Below are positions 13,144-25,000 of a stretch of DNA of 25,335 bases, one piece after another; positions within the stretch are counted from its first letter, which is position 1; the number at the start of each line of letters is the position of its first letter. The translations under genes were made by a program, and so were the position numbers. The notes beneath the pieces are model-generated. The model was not told the DNA's origin and did not search any database. It saw only the letters and a list, made by a program, of their open reading frames with translations. Source of the stretch: Cercozoa sp. M6MM (taxonomy: Eukaryota; Endomyxa: Ascetosporea); the NCBI GenBank assembly GCA_040357565.1, contig JBDODJ010000154.1; one strand, 5' to 3'.

Positions 13144-13302
13144 GAACGCAGCTCTCGAGATCAGGTTTCGTCACTTCTTCTTTCGCACCTGATTTTGTGG
13201 TCCGAATCCATGAGACGAACAAGCGGAAGCCTGGGTGATTCACCGCCACTAAAGCCTTGTTATTTGCTTTGATGCTTGCAATTCTGCACAAATAGCTCCA
13301 AC

Positions 13303-14266
13303 ATGTCTTTAACGGCACGAGAACACGCACTGTACATGCTACGTTATTCGAGGTGAGTTGTTTTTTGTAATTCCAATTGCGTGGGCTGCGCGACGCGATT
13401 CAATTCGAGTCGAGTTGGTTATTTTCTGTTGCAGATGGGCAACCAAACAGCTGATGTTGTCGTTACGTCAGCAACTGTCCGCAGGTTCGACTCTTTGATC
13501 AGTCCAATGGAAGTATCCTACGCGCCATGTGCCGGGTTTGGAGTTTAGAGCAGTTGTCGAAGGAGGTCGTCCGTGTCTTTCCCAATGAAGGCTCGATTCT
13601 TAATCTCCTTGCGCATGTAACCTTGTTGCAGATTTCATTGTTCTGTGTCGTTTCGATGTTCTTTGTTTTATTCAGGTGGCAGCGGGCGAGAAACTCTGGT
13701 TTTCGCGTGTGCAGTTCGACCGGTGCACACAAGAACAGCTGTCGCCGCTTTGGCGAGCCTCGAATGACGTTCAGTGTGGCCGCTTTATCGACTTGTTCCG
13801 GCGAAACAACGATACCTCCTTGGAAGTACTCGATCGGGTACTTCCGACGCTTACTGGTTCCATCAGTCTATCCTTTGTCCGGGTTCAGATTGAAAAAGAG
13901 CTGTACAATTTGAACGCTCAATGGAAAGCCTACGTGAGAGACAGTGACATGGGTATTCCTGTGCTAAGTTAGGTGCACCACAGGAGTCTGTACCCTGCTC
14001 AGGGACGTTGGAGTACCAGGATTCGTCCGGGTCGACTATGCACATCGAGATTCCTCGTCTATTGGCACACTTGTGCAATCACGCGACACATCACCGCGGT
14101 TTAATGCGACCTGCTGAACTTTGTGTGAATCGCTTGTGTCAACCAAACATAACATAACTAATCGTTTTTGTTGACTTGGATTGCAGGACAAGTGACAGCG
14201 GCGATGTCAACATTCCCAAACGTGACCGTACCTGGCATTGATCTGCTTTACGTACCTCAACTTTAG
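13303..14266 (+). CDS. DinB-family metal-binding protein, six exons
   Basis: DinB/YfiT-type four-helix bundle proteins are small, mostly bacterial, bind a divalent metal through three His, and include thiol transferases; the substrate here is unknown. Exons 13303-13352, 13435-13484, 13549-13616, 13676-13952, 14003-14098 and 14187-14266 join in phase to 206 residues. Every expected DinB block appears only after splicing: LRYSRWATKQLMLSLRQQLS (helix 1, like YNRWANxxLL), GSILNLLAHVAAGEKLWFSR (helix 2), TLEYQDSSGSTMHIEI (strand pair), LLAHLCNHATHHRG (helix 3) and GQVTAAM...GIDLLYVPQL (end). Predicted ligands are His56, His175 and His179. The protein is about 30 residues longer than usual; a 51-nt piece at 13838-13888 starts GTACTT, ends TTCAG, and is divisible by three, so it may be an extra intron. 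Introns are 50-88 nt, showing a long residence in this genome rather than contamination. Confidence 0.88.
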
Positions 14267-14716
14267 CCTCAACTAAATGTGTGGTGGGTACTGTTGTATG
14301 TGACATTCATAGTTCCGGGACGATGAAGAACACTAGTCGGAGTCGTGATGGCTCAAGTAACACTGCACCGACTGGACGCCGGCGGTGGCAGCCCTGGCCG
14401 ACACGAACTACGTATACTGAGTACGTATGCGCGTGCGATAGGATATTGTTCTGTATAGTTTAAGTATCCATCGGTACGTACGGTACCGTACAAGTGAGTT
14501 CAGTTATCAATGGTTCCGCACGCGCATACCCGACCTCCCTCCCATTTGGCATTAAAAATAGTAAACGTAACGTGACGATATAGTATCGTAAAGCAAAGAA
14601 CGGTAGCACTATGTCGACGTTGAGCATCCGATCTGCTAACGTAACGGTACACGGCAAATCGTTTCGGTTTACTTGGACTGAAGTTTCGTGCGTCACTGCA
14701 TGCACTCATGCCACGG
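14267..14716. other. Convergent intergenic region
   Basis: It lies between the ends of the DinB gene (plus) and the USP gene (minus). No coding frame with splice support was found and no AATAAA stands out for either gene. A GTAC-rich perfect palindrome GTACGGTACCGTAC lies at about 14477-14490. Confidence 0.5.
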
Positions 14717-15566
14717 TCAGTTGGTCGGCCCGGGGAGCGGCAGACCGGCCTCGCGCAGCACGTGTCGCACGGCGTCGCTCACTTGTCGCTGAAGGGACTG
14801 GCCACGGACGCACTGCAGCGTGTCTCGGGCCACCTCAGACAGTCGTGTGTGCACGACATGCTGGATCGCGTCGAGTCGCCGCAGCGACAACACGTGCTCT
14901 AGCACGCGCTTCCACATTTTCTGTGACACAAGCACACAAGCAGACCAATATTGCAGCAGGAAAAAGCCGTGGAAGGGTGTACCGACAGCAAGGCCCACAC
15001 GACGGTTTCACGGTTGTGCAGAGTGTCGTGCACGTACCACAGGGCACTGCAGGAACCAAAACCTAACGATATTGAAGCAGCAACCAACAAGGACAAGTGT
15101 ACCGATCAATTGAAACCAGCGCGAACAGAATGTGGTCTTTGGTGCTGTCGTGTCGGTCGAAGAGATTTGTGACTGACGCTTTCTTCAGCAGCGACAGTGG
15201 CGCACTTGGCACCTGTGTGCAAGTCAACCACACACCCAGACAGCCAAAGTCAGACACACCTTAATAGTACTACACCTGATATATGAATGTGAAATGGTAC
15301 AGTAGATTTAGACATCATCAGTCGCGGGTACAGCAGCCGCAACACGACCGATCGGTGTTGCAGCAGACTGTATCAGTATTGACACATATACACATGCCAA
15401 CGGGGGGGGGGGGGGGGAGGGAGAGAGAGAGGGGAAGAGGGAGAGAAAAAGAAGAGAGAGAAAGAGNNNNNNNNNNNNNNNNNNNNNNNNNNNNNNNNNN
15501 NNNNNNNNNNNNNNNNNNNNNNNNNNNNNNNNNNNNNNNNNNNNNNNNNNNNNNNNNNNNNNNNNN

Positions 15567-15629
<63 letters not shown>

Positions 15630-17565
15630 CTGGCAACCTGTCGATCAGATGGTGTCGCAACTGTGCCCATCGAGTAACCTCACTGAGCACGACGTCGCGA
15701 CGCTGTGTGTGGTCCTTGCACACGTCTATACAGCGCTGCAGTGTCTCGGCCATCTTGTCGACACTCAACGATTCTGGCACCTACGGGAGGGGGTAGGGGT
15801 AGGGGTAGGGTAGAGCTAGGGGTAGGGCTAGGGCTAGGGATAGAAGGTACTGCCAGGAACACGAGGAGGCGCAGCTCGCGCAGTGTCACCGGTGTCGCCG
15901 CGTAGGCCTGCGCGCTCTCCTTACCGCCCGAGGCTTGTCGACCCAGCGGCAGTGCCTCCAGCGACCACGCTGTCACCTGACCACGTGTGTGACTGGTCAC
16001 TCACCCTAGTGACCATGTGACCTAGAGAAACGCACCTGCTTGACGTTGCGCAGCATGCATTGGCGCTGTTGGGCGTCGGCGTCGCTCCAGGCGAGTCGCG
16101 TCAGTCGCAGCAGCACCGGCGCCGCCGCTGTCTGCAGCAGCGGCCGCACATGTCGCAGTGTCAGTGACGGCACCCTACGCACACACGTGCTAAGTGGTCA
16201 CCCAGTCACACACGTGGGTAACAGGCGTACCGAACCTCGTCGTCAGTGTCCAAGTCCGAGTCACTGTCGGTGTCCGAGTCGTCGTAGGCCACGAGTGACT
16301 GCGGTGTCTCCAGTAGCTGCTGCAGGCACACCGTCGCACACCGTCGCATCACCCGTCGCTGATTGCTGTCACCGTCACCGTCAGTCTCACCGTCACCGTC
16401 AGTCTCACTGTCACCGTTGCCGCACATGTGCACGCACTGCAGCAGCACACCCACGTCGCAGAGCACGCGCTTCTGCAGAATGACCACATGTGATGATCCA
16501 TCAGTCACACAGTCAGCCACAAATAGTGATCGATCATGATTGATCACACAAACCCGGAAAACAATCGCGAAGTTGGTACCAAATCGACACGACGGCCCAG
16601 TGCTACGGCCAGGGCCAGGTGCCACGGCGACTGCGGCGCCAGTCGACGCACGTGCTCACTGAGACGTGATCGATCACGCGACTGGTCACTGAGCGATATA
16701 TCTGAGTGATCACTGAGTGATCGATCCACACTGTCGGCATCGCATGTCACGGCACGTGTCAGCAGTCGCAGCAGCAGTTCGGTGCCGCAGTGATCGCCTG
16801 TGACACCGTCAGTAGTCTCTGTGTCACCGTCAGTCGTCTCTGTGTCACCGTCAGTGGCGGTACCGTCAGCGGAGTTGGCACGTGCGCGCAGTGCGATCAG
16901 ATCGACCACGTGCCGCGTGTCAAAGCAGCGCGCCACGGCGTCGAACAATCGCTCGCTGACATCGTCGCCGCCTGCTCACACACAGTGATGATTCCGCGAT
17001 CAGTGAGTGATAAGTGAGTGATCAGTGAGTGATCAGTGAGTGATCAGAGGATCAGGGTTGACGGTGTGACTCACGCGGCAGGAACCGTCGCAGCCACCTG
17101 ACGTCGTGTGCCGCCTCGATGCGCGTACGCACCTCGTGTCGCGAGAGCTCGCACCTGCCCAGTGTCCACCCATGTGACCACCCACGTGACCACCCATGTG
17201 ATCACCCACGTGGCCGGGTACCGAGTCAGCAGGCCGGTCAGCGCGGTGGACAGTGCGTCCGACGGCGCCGACGCCAGCAGTTGCATCGCTGCGCGCACTC
17301 TGTCCGACGCGGCACGTGCGCACGTGTCTACAGTCACACAGTCACACCGTCACACAGTCAGTCTGAGTGAGGCTAGGGATCAGTAGCAACCGTCACAGAG
17401 GTCGCCCACGTGTGTCGCCTCCAGTAGCGCGTGCAGCAGCAGCGACGGTGAATGCTGCTGCGCCAGCAGGTGCGCCAGGTGCGCGCTCCGTATCTGACGC
17501 ATGTGCGACTGCGCCCAACTGCACACACACACATCCGCGCGGGCGATCACATATCAAAAAGCACA

Positions 17566-17616
<51 letters not shown>

Positions 17617-17626
17617 NNNNNNNNNN

Positions 17627-17674
<48 letters not shown>

Positions 17675-20600
17675 TCTACCGAGGTAAGAAACGCCGCAGT
17701 CGCCGCAGACACCGCAGCGGCAGCAGTTGCGACAGCGGCGGCAGCGGCGGCACTTCCTCCTCGGGTGCGTGGTCACTACACACACACAGCCTTAATTAAC
17801 ACAGCCTTAGATAACACAGCTTTAGATAACACAGCCTTAATTGAGACATTCTTAATTAAGGGGGGGGGGCGCAGACTACCTGCTTTCGATGCGACGCCGC
17901 TTGACGGGCGACGAGTCCGCATCGGCCGTCGCGGCACGTTCGTACACGAGCATGTAGGCGCACATGACCCGCCGGTCGCCGCCGAACGATTCCGCGCGGA
18001 CGCTCTCCTCTGACACACCAGGGATACCGTACTTCGTAAGGGGTAATGAGGGGAGGGGGTATACCACTGACCGGTCGCACCGCTGAGTCGTCGCACCGCC
18101 ACCATCGCAGCGTTTCGCGACACCGCACGAGACTGTAGTAGTGTCCGCCTGTACAGGACATGTGGACGGTCCATATGTACACACGTGTCCAGATAGATTC
18201 ATCGATTGCACCAGTGGCACGTCGACCGGCGTGCACCACGACGCCCATCAGTCGGTACATTGTACTGGGGGAGGAGGGGGGTAAACTGGGGAGGGAAAAG
18301 GAGGGGCAAGGGTAAAGCACCTGTCTGGATCGCTCCTGTCGATGTTGCCGCTGCAGTAATCCCGCACGTCCAACAGATCGTCGAATCGCATCTCCTGCCA
18401 AAAAAGAGGTTGGTACAGATGGACCACCTGGGGACTTAGTTAAGGCGGCGACTGTGTGCATGTGTGAGTGTACCGACGACAGTTTGCGTCGCTGCAGCGT
18501 CTGCAGATCGAACGCGAAACGTTTTAGCGAAAATACGAGCACCGGCGGCAGCGTATTCATCACCTCTCGCCTGAGGATGGGGAGGGGGTGAACAGGGGGT
18601 AAACGAGGGGTAAAAGCCTACTTGAGCATAGTGCGCGGCCGGTCGTCGCATTGTGAGCAGCGCACACCCTGTCCGCGCGGATACACACAACGATAAATAC
18701 AACAAAGACAACACAGACAAACCGACAAGCAGCACCTCGACCAGCTCGCCTTTGACACTGTCGGCCAGTGCCTGTACACGGGGGGGGGGGGTAAGAGGGT
18801 GGTAAAAGGGGGTAACCAGGGGGGGGGGTAAACAGGGGGGCATAAACGCACCGAGCGCAGCGTGGCGTGTCCCTCGACGACGGCACTCGTGGCAACAAAC
18901 GTCTCACGTCGCTGCCGCATGTGCCGACAGTCCTCCTGCTGCTGCTCGTCTTGCTCACTGTGCCCGTTGATGTAATTAAGGGTGAGAAAGGACCACCCAC
19001 TTAAGGGGGCGCGAGGTACCTCTTGCTCGACTGATTAAGCGGGTGCAACCGTCCGATCAGCTGACTGAGCACGTCGCCCTCGCACACGTGTCGCAGCACG
19101 TAGTGCCACTCGTGTCGCCGCCGACTCGGGTCGCTCTGATCGCTCGCACCGTCAGTGGAACCGTCAGTTTGATCGCTCGCACCGTCACTCGAACCGTCGG
19201 TCTGATCAATGGAACCGTCACTCCGAGTGGCGGAACAGAGCGCGCGCCACTCGCGCTCCACGCGGTCCAGCAGCAGCGCGAAAAACTCGTCGGCGTCCTG
19301 CTGCACGAGCGGGTCGATGCCGGCGTTTCTCCAGAAGGCGCGCGCCGTCGCCACGCCGTCCGACCCGTACATCTCCGGGTACGCCATCTGCAGGAAGATG
19401 TACTGCAACTGTTGCACCCTGTGCACACACACATATAAAACTATTACACGAATGTGGCTACACTGCCACTAGACTGTCCAACTGGATTGTTCCAATGGAG
19501 TGTCCCAATGGACTGCCCAATGGACTATCCAAGCGGACAGGCAGGTGCGGGACAAGGAGTGCGTGCGTACCACAGGGACTCGCAATCCTGGCCGCGTAGT
19601 CGCCGCACGTCCGTCGCCAACACGGCGTTTCGGAAGGCCGGGATTCGGTACAACTGCTGCAGCACTGTAGCCACACAACACACATGGACAGGTACACATG
19701 GTACGCATGGACAGGTACACACGGACAGGTACACACGAACAGGTAGATATAGACGGTACATTGACAGTACACATGGACCAGTAAGGTAGGACATGGGGAA
19801 AGTACCGCTGTTGAGGTAGCACACGCACGCCGGATTCGATAGACCGCGCGTCGGTGCCACGGACTTAACGACGGATTCGTTAAGGCCGCTGCCGTTTTTC
19901 GGTTGATTAAAGAGGCGTTGGTGCTGTTGTTTAAGGCTGCAGTCGGCGCAGATGCAGGTGCCGCGCAGCACGTCGACACTCGGCTCGCTCAGTGCTGTTA
20001 CACACACACACACACAGATATATATATATATATATATCTATATATGTGTGTGTGTCACACACATGGGTGACACACACGTGCACGAGTCACTTGATCCCGC
20101 GTGGGTGAGTGGCGGTACCATCAGCAGTGGTGAGAACCGTCAGTTGCAGCCGCGACAGGTGGCACGAGACACGTGCGCCGACACGCGCCGCGAGCAACAG
20201 CAGCGCCCGGCGCGACCGCTGCGACAGTGCCACGCGGCCCTCCAACTCCTCCGGCTCTGTCCAGAAGTACACCGGGTCCACATGGACAGGCCCACACCAC
20301 ACAGATGTCGGTCCAAATGGACGCACACAGCAACCTGTACCAACGCAGGCGACGTCGAACACGAGCAGTCGCTCACAGGTCGTCGCCAGTTCGGCGCACA
20401 CCTCCGGCGACGGTACCGACTGTGATTGCACGTGTGATCGCACCTGTGATCGCAAGTGATTGATCAGTGCAGTGACGGTTGCGACAACACCGTAGAGTGG
20501 CCAGTCCACGTGCGCGTCGCCCTGCAGCGCGCCGATTGGTTCGCACGCGCGCAGGCCACTCAGTGCGCGCGTCAATGCCTGCAGCCACGTGCTCCAGTGG

Positions 20601-22043
20601 TCACTCTGATCACTTTGATCATTCGTGCGATCACTGTGGTCACTCTGAGCGGACGTCGATAGCGCACGTGTCACCAGCAACAGCAGCAGCGACACGAGTG
20701 CGCGGCACGTCGGCAGGAAGCGCGTACCGGGAGTTGCGTTTCCGTGATCACTGCGGTCACCCGATTGATCACCCGATCGATCACCTGATCTATCAGTTTG
20801 ATCACTAGAACCGTCAGTGTCGGTCATGACACCGTCCGACACGGGCGGCGTCGACACCGTCAGCGGCGGCACCGGCAGCAGCAGCACGCGGCACACCTGC
20901 GATAGCAGCGGCTGCACCTACGCGCACATACAGCGGTACACAGTACACACGGGACACATTGCGGTCCATGTGGACACACAGGCCAGGTACGCACGGACTG
21001 GACGAATCGGACGGTCCAGGTGTACCTGCGAGGGGTGCGACATCTGCGACAGCAGCGACGCGGCCGTTTCGGCGTCGGCGACGGCCGCGGCATCGCTGGC
21101 GTGGTCCACCAGAGCCACGCGGAGGTACACCGTGTCCAGACAGGCCTACACACGGTCCATATGTACACGGTCCATATGAACACGGGCGATATGAACACAG
21201 TCCATACGTACACAGTCTATATGTACACAGTCCACATGTGGTACCTCGGGCAGTCGATCGAGCGACTGCTGCGACAGCGCGAACAACAGCAGCTTCAGCA
21301 GCTCGCTGCGATGACTCGACTGTGCACACGCGGGGGTAACGGGTGGGTAACTGGGTAAATGGACAAATTGGACCAATTAAATTGAGGTAGAGATGAGGGC
21401 AAAATGGGGGAAAATTGGTAAAATGGAGGGGGGGGAGGTAAATGGGGGGTTGGGCAAGACTACAGCCATGACGCGTTGCAATCGGATCAGCAGCAGGTGC
21501 GCCAAGCGGCGGCATTCGGCGCGCTGCAGCAGCAGGAGCGACGCCTGCACGGCCGTGTCGCCGACGGTACCGTCCAGCGCACGCTGCAGCACCGTGAGCA
21601 GACGTTCCGTGCTCACGTGGTCACCCATGTGGCCATCACTCGAGTCACGCACGGTGCACGTGCTGGCCAGTACAAGTGGCAGCGACACCGTCAGTGGCGG
21701 CACCTCACACCGATCGCTCAGCGCACGTGGCAGGCACAGTCGCACACGCGCCAGTTCCTCGCGGCACTGCAGTCGCATCCACTGCCACAAGCACACACCG
21801 GTACATATGTACACTTGGGGCACACAGGTACACTTAGACCCGCACACAGGTACAGTTGGACACACACAGGTACATACACGGGTACACTTGGACACACACA
21901 CAGGTACACATGGACCGAGCTACGTTCATGTTGTCGGTGTCGGGCGCGTCGAGAGCGTGCCGGCGGTGCCACTGCGCCAGAACGATTAGTCGCAGCAAAC
22001 GCTCGCTTTCGGCGTCACCCGGCGCACTCAGCAGCACTGTGGT

Positions 22044-22074
<31 letters not shown>

Positions 22075-25000
22075 CCGTACACGTGGTCACTCAGGGGCGG
22101 CCAGGCGGTCACTCACGGTGGTCACTCACGGAGGTCATTCTGAGATGTCTAGGTACACTGCAGCAGGCGCGGTCGCTCGGTCACCAGGAGGTCCATCACG
22201 TGCGTGTACTCGGCACTGCTGCTGCCACTGAACACACACAAACACACACGTTTGTTGGGGAACGGTGGGTACTAGGTACTGGGGTACTAGGTAGGTACTG
22301 GGGTACTGGGATGGGGTGGCTGGGGGGATACCTCTCGGCAGGATGACGGGTCAGACGCACGCGACCGATGGTGACGGTACCGTCAATGTCGCCGATGCGT
22401 TGATCCAGGATCGGTGCCAGTGTGCGATCACTCTGATCGATCGGTGCGGCGCCAGTGACGATTAGAACGTTGCGCACCGTCATGAGAGGCGACACTTGCC
22501 ACCGCGTGCGCTGCATGGCCTCACTATGCACACTGCTGTGTTAACCCCCCATCTTACCCCCCCCCCCCCGAGTGACAGGGTGTACCGCTTGATGACGGTG
22601 CAGTAGCCAGGCCGCACGTCGTGTCCGGCAATCACGGCGATCAGCTTGAGTAGCACCGTCCAGGCACCGTGCTGAACCGCCACAGGAACGACGCGCGACA
22701 TGGCACGTGTCGACTGCGCCGTCACACGTGCCAGCAGCAGGAGGCGCGCACGTGCCTCACCGTCCTCCTCGGCCTGATCAACGTCCTGATCGGCACCCTG
22801 ATCACCGTCAGTCAGACATACGTGCGTCAGTAGGCGCGCGAAACCGTCGCAGTGCGTGGCCGCTTCGTCGCGCAGCATGAGTCGACACAGCGAGCTGAGC
22901 GACACGTCGCTTTCTCCGGCCTCCTGATCACACACGTGCATACCGATCGATCACTAGTACATCGCTGGTCGATCACTGACCGATCACTGGTCGATCACTA
23001 GAAGGTACCAGATAGCCCTGCACGCAGTGCTCGCTCTTGCCGCGACAGTCGCAGCTCACGTGTCGCTGCAGGAGTGCGTCACTCAGCCATACACGTGTTT
23101 CTGCGCACACAGACACACCGTCATACACCCAGTGATCGCACAGTGATCGCACAGTGATCGCACAGTGACCACACAGGCAAGGAGTACCCAGTGGCGCCGG
23201 CAGTGCCACGCGGCCGAGTGCGCGCAGCAGCAGACGCGTCGCTCGACCGGCGGCGTTTTCGCTGTGCGTCTGCTGCGCCGCCTTGCTCAGCACGAGGCGC
23301 GCCAGCAGCTCCAGTGCAGAGTGGTCAAACGAGTGACCACCCATGTGACCACCAGAGCGATCACTGCTGGCACGTGCACACGAGCGACAGAAGAGTCGCA
23401 GCGATCGCAGCAGACCGTCGGTCACCGACGCCGACTTTATTTTCTCGTTCAGCAGCGAGCGCACGAAGGCGATTTCCGTCGGCAGTCCAAGCGGCACGTC
23501 CTGTGTCCATTCGGACGGGACACGCAGACACACACACATCGTTTACATTTGGACTTCGGTACATACAACTATGGTATTACTGGGTCCTGCCATTCGCCAT
23601 GTCGCTTGTACAGCACACGTAGCACCTTGGGGATCTGTCACACCGGGAGGGGTAGGAAGGTAAGGGGTAGATGGGTAAAGCGAGCGGAGTAAAGGGAGGG
23701 GTAAATGGGTAAAGGGAAGGGTGAAGGGAGGGGAAGGAAAAGACACGCAGGCACCTTGACCGGGAGGAACAGGAGCGAGGAGAAGTGCGTGCGACTGAGC
23801 ACGTCGGCGACGTGACGTTCCAGCGATCGGTTCTGCCGCACACAGTCAGCCAGACTGTCGAGGTAGGAATTCACACCGTCCCAGCACTCGGGCAGGCCAC
23901 GTGCGCATACTGGGTGATGCTGCATCATGATCCACACGCACAGACCGTCGACACGTGTCTGATCGAGGTGCCGCTCCAACTGGTCTTGTCGCTCGCGACT
24001 GCACACACACATGCATACGCACGTGTCAAATGGGTGACCACACAGAGTGACCCACACAGAGTGACCGCAACAGAGTGACCACATACAGAGTGACCACACA
24101 CAGAGTGACTACGTGTACCTCTGAGAGTCGGCCAGTTGCACGCACAGCTGCAGCAACTGTACGCGCACGTGCAGCACCGCACCCACTAGGTCGTCACTCT
24201 GCGCATACGTGTGTGTGAGTCAGACACGTGCACGCACACACCGCACACACACACCGTCCCCCCACGTGCTCACTCACAGAGAGGACAGAAAGCAACCGTC
24301 TCGACGGTGAGCGAGTCGACCTCGGCGGAGGCGTGGACGACGGCCGCCAGAAGCTTGTCGAGCGCGCCGCGCGCCGTGTGACGGTGCATGTCGCCCTGCC
24401 AGTGCTGCGCCAGCAACCGTCGCATCAGTCGCGGACGGTGCAGCACGTGCCAGAGACGGTTGCGATCACGATGACACGAGCACTCGGCGGTGGTACGGTT
24501 CGAGTCGCTGTTCGAGTCACCGTCGCTCTCGGTGGCGTCACTGTCACTCAGTGCCACGTGCTTACTGACACGCCTCGTGTCAGTGACGGTGCCAGTGACG
24601 GTGCCACTGACGGTGCCAGTGACGGTGTTACCGACGGTGCCAGGACACGTGCACTGCTGCGGCAGCAGGCGCAGTGCCACCTCGAACAGCAGCTGCGCTG
24701 TCGACTCGAGCGCGTGCAGCAGCGCGTCGATCGCCGCGTCGCCGGCCACGTGCAGCAGGCACCGCGGCAGAGGTACCGTCGACACCGTCCCAGTCGACTG
24801 GGTAGCCAGTGCGCCACGTAGCAGTTGGCACCAGTCGCGGCACACGTGCGTGCACGTGTGTCCCCGACTCAGACACGGCAGCATACACGGCAGCCACTCG
24901 AGCGCCTGTAGACGCGACACGACGCCGAGGCAGTGTTCACCCACGTGCTCACTGGGGTGGTCACCCTCGTGCTCACTGGCACCGGCACACACACGTGCCA

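Larger units (their letters stand above)
17880..19994 (-). other. USP catalytic core of the giant deubiquitinase, 12 exons
   Basis: Exons 19994-19806, 19664-19569, 19418-19020, 18957-18852, 18771-18736, 18668-18622, 18570-18474, 18394-18321, 18264-18227, 18148-18065 and 18009-17880 (plus a possible split) join without a phase error. They give, in order, the Cys box GLSNPACVCYLNSVLQQLY (nucleophile Cys before YLNS), QQDADEFFALLLDRVE (QQDA.EF box), CRHMRQRRETFVATSAVV, CSQCDDRP (zinc-ribbon CxxC), LPPVLVFSLKRFAFD, EMRFDDLLDVRDYC, YRLMGVVVHAG, GGHYYSLVR (catalytic His) followed by WWRCDDSAV (third triad position), and SFGGDRRVMCAYMLVYER. The expected first zinc pair is reduced to one Cys, CRH. 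An insert of about 30 residues (SDGSIDQTDGSSDGASDQ and onward) sits between the QQDA box and the zinc region. All catalytic residues are present. Confidence 0.93.

Noticed and set aside
15467-15566. N block as a biological feature
   Set aside because: Exactly 100 N (and 10 N at 7358 and 17617) are assembly gap placeholders in microsatellites.
17108-17337. Open minus-strand frames reading TWVITWVVTWVV or GGHVGGHMGGH as protein
   Set aside because: The stretch is bounded by a GTACCC donor and a GGGCAG acceptor, and the flanking coding frames (ALTGLLTR and CELSRHEVRTRIEA) join better without it. It is an intron made of a 12-bp minisatellite.
23120-24112. Regularly spaced repeats as a CRISPR array
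   Set aside because: The units are 11-16 bp directly adjacent minisatellites in intro-like positions of a eukaryotic gene, with no unique spacers of constant length.
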